Of a stretch of DNA of 64,000 nt, positions 60,414 to 64,000 are shown in pieces (within the stretch, counting starts at the first letter, position 1; every line of letters starts with the position of its first letter). This DNA comes from Psychrobacillus vulpis (GTDB lineage Bacteria; Bacillota; Bacilli; Bacillales_A; Planococcaceae): positions 412,048-476,047 of the forward strand of contig NZ_VDGI01000001.1 of NCBI RefSeq assembly GCF_006861825.1, given 5' to 3'. The notes below the pieces were generated by a model, which saw nothing but the letters and a program-made list of their open reading frames with translations, had not been told where the DNA came from and did not search any database. The translations under genes were made by a program, and so were the position numbers.

Positions 60414-61586
60414 ATGTCATCATTTAAAGAATTAATACCAAATAAAAAATATCGTTTATATGTTGAGTTAGGTTATGATGCGGCAGGAACAAGGATTCGT
60501 AAAACAAAAATTGTAGAGTGTTCAGGTAAACGGAAGGCTGCTGATCTATTAAGAGTATTTGAAAACGAAGTTAAAGAAAGTTTGCACTTAGATGATGATA
60601 ACCCTACTTTTAAAGACTTCGCTTCACGATGGACTAAAAACTATGCAGAAAATGAACTGGAAGCTTCAACGAAAGAAAATTATTCTTATGCTATGAAAAG
60701 TTTAGAAAAGCATTTTGGCAAAAAGCGGTTGAAGGATATTACTACGTTTCAGATTGTGCAATTCTTTACGAAGGAAAAAGTACAAAATTCTAATCTAGAG
60801 AAAAAATATAATCTATTGAAGTCAATTTTTAAGCATGCGGTCCTTTGGAAAATCGTTGATGAAAGAAACAATCCGATGTATGGTGTCCAGAAGCCAAAAC
60901 ATAAAAAAATGAAAGTTGAAGCAAATCAGTTCTTCGACAAAAATGAGATACCTCATCTTATTAGCGTAATGGACAACCTTCTTGAACACCAATACTTGAT
61001 TGCAGCACTTGCTCTTTTAGGAGGATTAAGAAGAGGCGAAGTATTAGCTTTGACTCCTGAAGTAATCAACTGGGATACAAACCAAATTCATATTAAAAGC
61101 TCATTACAGAGTTCAAAACAGTATGGGTTGCGCATTAAATCAACAAAGACTGATGATGATCGTTATGTAACGTACCCAAAGTCACTAATGAATCGATTAA
61201 AGCATCACTATGAAGATAAACTTGCTCTTAGAGAGGAAATGGGTAATCTTTGGGAAGGGTTTAAAGATGGCAAGGGGAAAGAAATCTTTTTAATTTTCTC
61301 TAACGAATATGGCAAGCCTTATCGACCTGATAGTGTCACACAATTTTGGGACAGATTCATCAAAAGGGAAAAATTAAAGGAAGTATCTTTTCACGGACTT
61401 CGACACTCATCTGCATCCTATCTTTTGAGTGAAGGTGTTAATATGAAGGTCATCCAAAAACGACTTGGCCATAAGGATATCAAGACGACGTTAAACATGT
61501 ATTCTCATATAAATGAGGATGATGATAAAGATGCAAGTAATACTTTTGATAAGTTGTTTTCAGACCAAAATAATGAGGAAAAATAG
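60414..61586 (+). CDS. int: Prophage integrase (tyrosine recombinase)
   Basis: 390 residues from ATG 60414, with AAAGGATG upstream. The N-terminal AP2-like arm-binding domain (KKYRLYVELGYDAAGTRIRKTKIV) and the core-binding SAM-like domain (NPTFKDFASRWTKNYAENELEAST) precede the catalytic domain. Catalytic residues: Arg in GGLRRGEVLAL, Lys in KSTKTDDDR, His-x-x-Arg in FHGLRHSSAS, His in GHKDIKTT and Tyr in NMYSHI. It lies 105 bases from attR at the tRNA-Thr gene, so it made this insertion. Confidence 0.95.
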   Translation: MSSFKELIPNKKYRLYVELGYDAAGTRIRKTKIVECSGKRKAADLLRVFENEVKESLHLDDDNPTFKDFASRWTKNYAENELEASTKENYSYAMKSLEKHFGKKRLKDITTFQIVQFFTKEKVQNSNLEKKYNLLKSIFKHAVLWKIVDERNNPMYGVQKPKHKKMKVEANQFFDKNEIPHLISVMDNLLEHQYLIAALALLGGLRRGEVLALTPEVINWDTNQIHIKSSLQSSKQYGLRIKSTKTDDDRYVTYPKSLMNRLKHHYEDKLALREEMGNLWEGFKDGKGKEIFLIFSNEYGKPYRPDSVTQFWDRFIKREKLKEVSFHGLRHSSASYLLSEGVNMKVIQKRLGHKDIKTTLNMYSHINEDDDKDASNTFDKLFSDQNNEEK

Positions 61587-61600
61587 TGTTTTTTTCTAAA

Positions 61601-61620
61601 TTGGTCACACATCGGTCACT
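61601..61620. repeat. Integrase arm-type repeat near attR
   Basis: TTGGTCACACATCGGTCACT matches 19412-19431 with one difference. It lies just after int, inside the right prophage end. Confidence 0.6.
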
Positions 61621-61691
61621 TCAAACCAACATAAAATAAAAAAACCATTCTTCGCAACTGCAAAGAACCGCTTTATATCAACGTTTTCTAT

Positions 61692-61735
61692 TAAGCTTCC
61701 AACCGGATTTGAACCGGTGACCTCTTCCTTACCAT
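61692..61735. other. attR: attR: phage-supplied 3' half of tRNA-Thr
   Basis: The 44-base partner of attL. Four bases differ from the host copy at 19243-19286, all in the T-arm. Two of these are a compensatory pair (A-T to G-C) in the T-stem. Confidence 0.9.
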
Positions 61736-61766
61736 GGAAGCACTCTACCTGCTGAGCTATGGAAGC
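61694..61766 (-). tRNA. tRNA-Thr (GGT), prophage target
   Basis: Cloverleaf with acceptor GCTTCCA/TGGAAGC, anticodon GGT in ATGGTAA, T-arm GGTTCAAATCC. No CCA encoded. The 5' half is host and the 3' half came with the phage, so the gene is restored. Confidence 0.96.
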
Positions 61767-61779
61767 ACAGACAAAAAAA

Positions 61780-61854
61780 TGGCTCCGAAGGTAGGACTCG
61801 AACCTACGACCAATCGGTTAACAGCCGATTGCTCTACCACTGAGCTACTTCGGA
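61780..61854 (-). tRNA. tRNA-Asn (GTT)
   Basis: Acceptor TCCGAAG/CTTCGGA, anticodon GTT in CTGTTAA, T-arm GGTTCGAGTCC, discriminator G and encoded CCA. Together with tRNA-Thr it continues the rrn-linked tRNA cluster. Confidence 0.97.
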
Positions 61855-61859
61855 ACAAT

Positions 61860-62225
61860 ACATTTAACTAAAGTACAAATATAATTATAGCATCTCTTTT
61901 TATAATTTCAAGTCTATTTCTGCATCTTTTTCATAATTTTAGCGTGATAAATACTAGATTTTCTAGCTTATTTTGAGTTAATTTTCTTTATCTTCAAAGG
62001 GCAAGTTGAATAATTTCCTAGGCAATAATTTGTGTCATTTATATTGCTACACTAAAGCATAAATGATTAGTTTCATTTGAAATAAATGGAAAAATAAAGC
62101 AGAAAGTAAAAGTCCTTCTATAAGTGAGTAGTAACATTAATTTAAAAAGCTGTACTTCCTTGATAATTGCTGAAAGAGATCAAATAAGGCAAGAGTGAGA
62201 TTAATAACAATAGAAAGGAGATTTT
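61860..62225. other. AT-rich intergenic stretch
   Basis: About 365 bases of AT-rich sequence between tRNA-Asn and the 5S-fragment repeats. I see no credible gene, terminator or RNA in it. Confidence 0.5.
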
Positions 62226-62405
62226 ACTATCACAGAGAAACCCTCAACTTCCATCTGCCCGTCTAACGTTCGATTCTCGCGTATGCCATACGCTCCGAGT
62301 CTCTCTTCTTTGCTTCCTCGAACTCTTTGTTCCTCTCCTTTCTCGCTACTCTTTTTACAGTTTGCTTTCGGCATCTTATTTCTGGATCATACACGAAAAA
62401 AGCCG

Positions 62406-62694
62406 CTACCGTGTAAATGTGAATATAAAAATGTACATTTTTGCTCGCATAAGGATGTACATTATTGATTTTTTTACTCTCAACAGCATAACGTGATAAA
62501 TTATTACAACTTGACATGGAGCCTCTGCGGGTATGATTATCCCGCCAAAAAACCAGCCGTATCAAGGGCTGGTTAGCCATTCGAGGCTATCATGCCCGCC
62601 ACTCCAAGTAAAGTAGTAATAATGCCAAGTGTCAAAAATGTACATCGTTAAACAATCATTTTTGTACATGCTTAAATTATCATTTACACTACCG
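62406..62694. mobile_element. 277-bp inverted-repeat element (MITE-like)
   Basis: The element 62412-62688 begins TGTAAATG and ends CATTTACA, flanked by the direct repeat CTACCG (62406-62411 and 62689-62694). Each end has two ATGTACA motifs at equal distances from the tip (19 and 43 bases: 62431, 62455 and, inverted, 62639, 62663). TGT/ACA tips with paired internal sites fit IS21/Tn7-type (IstA/TnsB) transposases. No coding sequence; two GC-rich hairpins are inside. Confidence 0.8.
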
Positions 62695-62717
62695 ATTGCT
62701 CGGTAACGACTTCTTAG

Positions 62718-62789
62718 TGCCTAGCGACGTTCTACTCTCACAGGGGGAAACCCCCAACATCGACGCGCGAGCTTAACTTCCGTGTTCAG
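62718..62789 (-). pseudogene. Truncated 5S rRNA copy 1
   Basis: Matches the true 5S 3' part from the 3' end to about CGGAAGTTAAGC, with loss of a few bases in the middle (CCCCCAACATCGACG). The 5' half is missing. Confidence 0.8.
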
Positions 62790-63002
62790 GCTTCGAAAGC
62801 AGAGGAACGGCAGATTTCTTCGTCAGCCGCAGTCGATCGATTCTCGCGTATGTTATACACTCCGAGTCTCTCTTCTTTGCTTCCTCGAACTCTTTGTTCC
62901 TCTACTTTCTCGCCACTCATCTTACAGTTTGCCTTCGGCACTTTATTTTCTGGATCAAACACAAAAAAAGCCGCTACCGATGACTCGGTAACGACTTCTT
63001 AG

Positions 63003-63079
63003 TGCCTAGCAACGTTCTACTCTCACAGGGGGCCCCCCCCTACTACCATCGACGCAGGAGCTTAACTTCCGTGTTCGGG
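63003..63079 (-). pseudogene. Truncated 5S rRNA copy 2
   Basis: Same extent as copy 1. It carries an altered loop (GGGGGCCCCCCCC in place of GGGGGAAACCCCC), which destroys the usual hairpin loop. Confidence 0.8.
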
Positions 63080-63290
63080 CTGCGAAAGCAGATGAACGGC
63101 AGATTTCTTCGTCAGCCGCAGTCGATCGATTCTGGCGTATGCCATACGCTCCGAGTCTCTCTTCTTTGCTTCCTCGAACTCTTTGTTCCTCTCCTTTCTC
63201 GCTACTCTTTTTACAGTTTGATTTCGGCATCTTATTTCTGGATCATACACGAAAAAAGCCGCTACCGATTGCTCGGTAACGACTTCTTAG

Positions 63291-63368
63291 TGCCTAGCGA
63301 CGTTCTACTCATACAGGGGGAAACCCCCAACTACCATCGACGCGCAAGCTTAACTTCCGTGTTCGGGC
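63291..63368 (-). pseudogene. Truncated 5S rRNA copy 3
   Basis: The closest copy to the true 5S over its 3' part (GCCTAGCGACGTTCTACTC, GGGGGAAACCCCCAACTACC, CTTAACTTCCGTGTTCGG). It then diverges into the repeat sequence. Confidence 0.82.
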
Positions 63369-63535
63369 TGCGAAAGCAGATGAACGGCAGATTTCTTCGT
63401 CAGCCGCAGTTGTTCGATTCTCGCGTATGTTATACGCTCCTAGTCTCTCTTCTTTGCTTCCTCGAACTCTTTGTTCCTCTACTTTCTCGCTACTCCTCTT
63501 ACGGTTTGCCTTCGGCATTTTATTTTCAAATACAA

Positions 63536-63564
63536 AAAAGCCGCTACCGATGATTCGGTAACGA
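63536..63564 (-). terminator. rrn operon terminator after 5S rRNA
   Basis: Minus strand GTTACCGA/TCGGTAGC hairpin, then GGCTTTTTTG. The same hairpin recurs in every upstream repeat unit, so a transcript would meet several terminators. Confidence 0.75.
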
Positions 63565-63572
63565 CTTCTTAG

Positions 63573-63691
63573 TGCCTAGCGACGTTCTACTCTCACAGGG
63601 GGAAACCCCCAACTACCATCGACGCTGAAGAGCTTAACTTCCGTGTTCGGTATGGGAACGGGTGTGACCTCTTCGCCATCATCACTAGACA
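63573..63691 (-). rRNA. rrf: 5S ribosomal RNA
   Basis: 119 bases read on the minus strand. The helix I ends TGTCTAGTG/CGCTAGGCA pair, and inside are GAAGAGGTCACACCCGTTCC, CCGAACACGGAAGTTAAGC and GGGGGTTTCCCCC, all standard for Bacillales 5S rRNA. It lies 57 bases after 23S. Confidence 0.96.
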
Positions 63692-63748
63692 ATGAGTGCT
63701 TATTCACTCAAAACTGAATAAAAGACATTTTGACAAACAAATTCTATT

Positions 63749-64000
63749 TGGTTAAGTCCTCGATCGATTAGTATTCGTCAGCTGCACGTGTCGCCACGCT
63801 TCCACCCCGAACCTATCTACCTCATCGTCTTTGAGGGATCTTACTTACTTGCGTAATGGGAAATCTCATCTTGAGGGGGGCTTCATGCTTAGATGCTTTC
63901 AGCACTTATCCCGTCCACACATAGCTACCCAGCGATGCTCTTGGCAGAACAACTGGTACACCAGCGGTGTGTCCATCCCGGTCCTCTCGTACTAAGGACA
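63749..64000 (-). rRNA. rrl: 23S ribosomal RNA, 3' end (partial)
   Basis: The minus strand ends in GATCGAGGACTTAACC, the usual 23S 3' end. It contains conserved domain VI and the start of domain V blocks, including the sarcin-ricin loop sequence AGTACGAGAGGACCGG (near 63982). The gene continues beyond the window. Confidence 0.97.

Larger units (their letters stand above)
19243..61735. mobile_element. Contractile-tailed prophage in tRNA-Thr
   Basis: About 42.5 kb bounded by the two att copies. Order from left: YolD-like pair, lysis genes, second recombinase, Abi-alpha-type gene, tail fibre and baseplate, tape measure, tube, sheath, connectors, capsid, protease, head protein, portal, terminase, late regulator, RloAB, SSB, methyltransferase, RusA, replication, recombination, antirepressor, divergent repressors, ImmA-like, integrase. 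A sheath and a gpJ/gp25-type baseplate show a myovirus. All structural modules look intact, so it may be inducible. Confidence 0.95.
62227..63572 (-). repeat. Tandem units of about 285 bp with truncated 5S rRNA copies
   Basis: Each unit, read on the minus strand, has the 3' part of 5S rRNA (from CCGAACACGG to the 3' end), then the 5S terminator, then about 180 bases of non-5S sequence. The 5S 3' ends fall at 62717, 63002, 63290 and, for the true gene, 63572 (steps of 285, 288 and 282). A further degenerate unit starts at 62227. Similar open frames in each unit (MPKxNxKxSSEK...) are by-products of the repetition. Confidence 0.88.

Noticed and set aside
62283..62411. Non-5S part of the repeat unit as a conserved protein gene
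   Set aside because: The basic, low-complexity peptide appears in different frames and breaks between units; no start signals.
62263..63553. Several similar ORFs of 60-183 codons on both strands
   Set aside because: They recur only because of the 5S-fragment repeats, run through rRNA sequence and lack ribosome sites.

Overview
The window is low-GC Firmicutes chromosome, most likely a Bacillales member of the Psychrobacillus/Lysinibacillus/Sporosarcina kind. The supporting features are the glmS self-cleaving ribozyme leader, sigW-rsiW, cdaA-cdaR-glmM, a divergent citR/citA pair, arginase, strong Shine-Dalgarno sites and an rrn operon followed by tRNA genes. The genus is an inference from gene content.

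Layout. (1) 1-3868: one end of a decayed Tn7-like transposon sitting at the attTn7 position just downstream of glmS. It carries an arsenic-resistance operon (arsR-arsB-arsC) as cargo, and its transposition genes are ruined: tnsA is frameshifted and truncated, and a tnsB 3' remnant is fused to a tnsD-like remnant. Three direct-repeat TnsB-type sites and a TGT/ACA tip lie 27-90 bases from the glmS stop codon. (2) 3895-18756: core genes. These are glmS with its ribozyme and promoter, a NERD-domain gene, a 21-bp/103-bp higher-order tandem repeat, a DJ-1/PfpI protein, a quinone oxidoreductase, glmM-cdaR-cdaA, sigW-rsiW, rocF, an acetyltransferase, citA/citR and a histidine phosphatase. (3) 18769-19127: tRNA-Ala, Gln, Tyr and Val on the minus strand.

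(4) 19243-61735: a complete-looking contractile-tailed (myovirus) prophage of about 42 kb, integrated in the 3' half of a tRNA-Thr gene and flanked by 44-bp att copies. Late genes run right to left: terminase, portal, head, capsid, connectors, sheath, tube, tape measure, baseplate, fibre, then holin and amidase. Early genes (Rha-type antirepressor, recombination, replication, SSB, RusA, methyltransferase) lie at 47-57 kb. A divergent Cro/CI-type switch lies at 57.4-58.2 kb. The integrase lies next to attR. Accessory cargo includes an Abi-alpha-type gene, an RloA/RloB (AbiL-like) pair with its own promoter and terminator, and a second tyrosine recombinase with its own small regulator.

(5) 61694-64000: tRNA-Thr and tRNA-Asn, then tandem units of about 285 bp containing truncated 5S rRNA copies. 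One unit is interrupted by a 277-bp inverted-repeat element (MITE-like). The true 5S and the 3' end of 23S rRNA follow, all on the minus strand. The prophage has therefore split one rrn-linked tRNA cluster (Asn-Thr | Val-Tyr-Gln-Ala).

The less ordinary items are the Tn7-like relic with ars cargo, a group I intron-like RNA between the phage repressor and the ImmA-like gene, two predicted plus-strand small RNAs in the early operon, the phage-borne defence genes, a likely programmed frameshift in the tail chaperone, and the 5S-fragment array with its embedded MITE.
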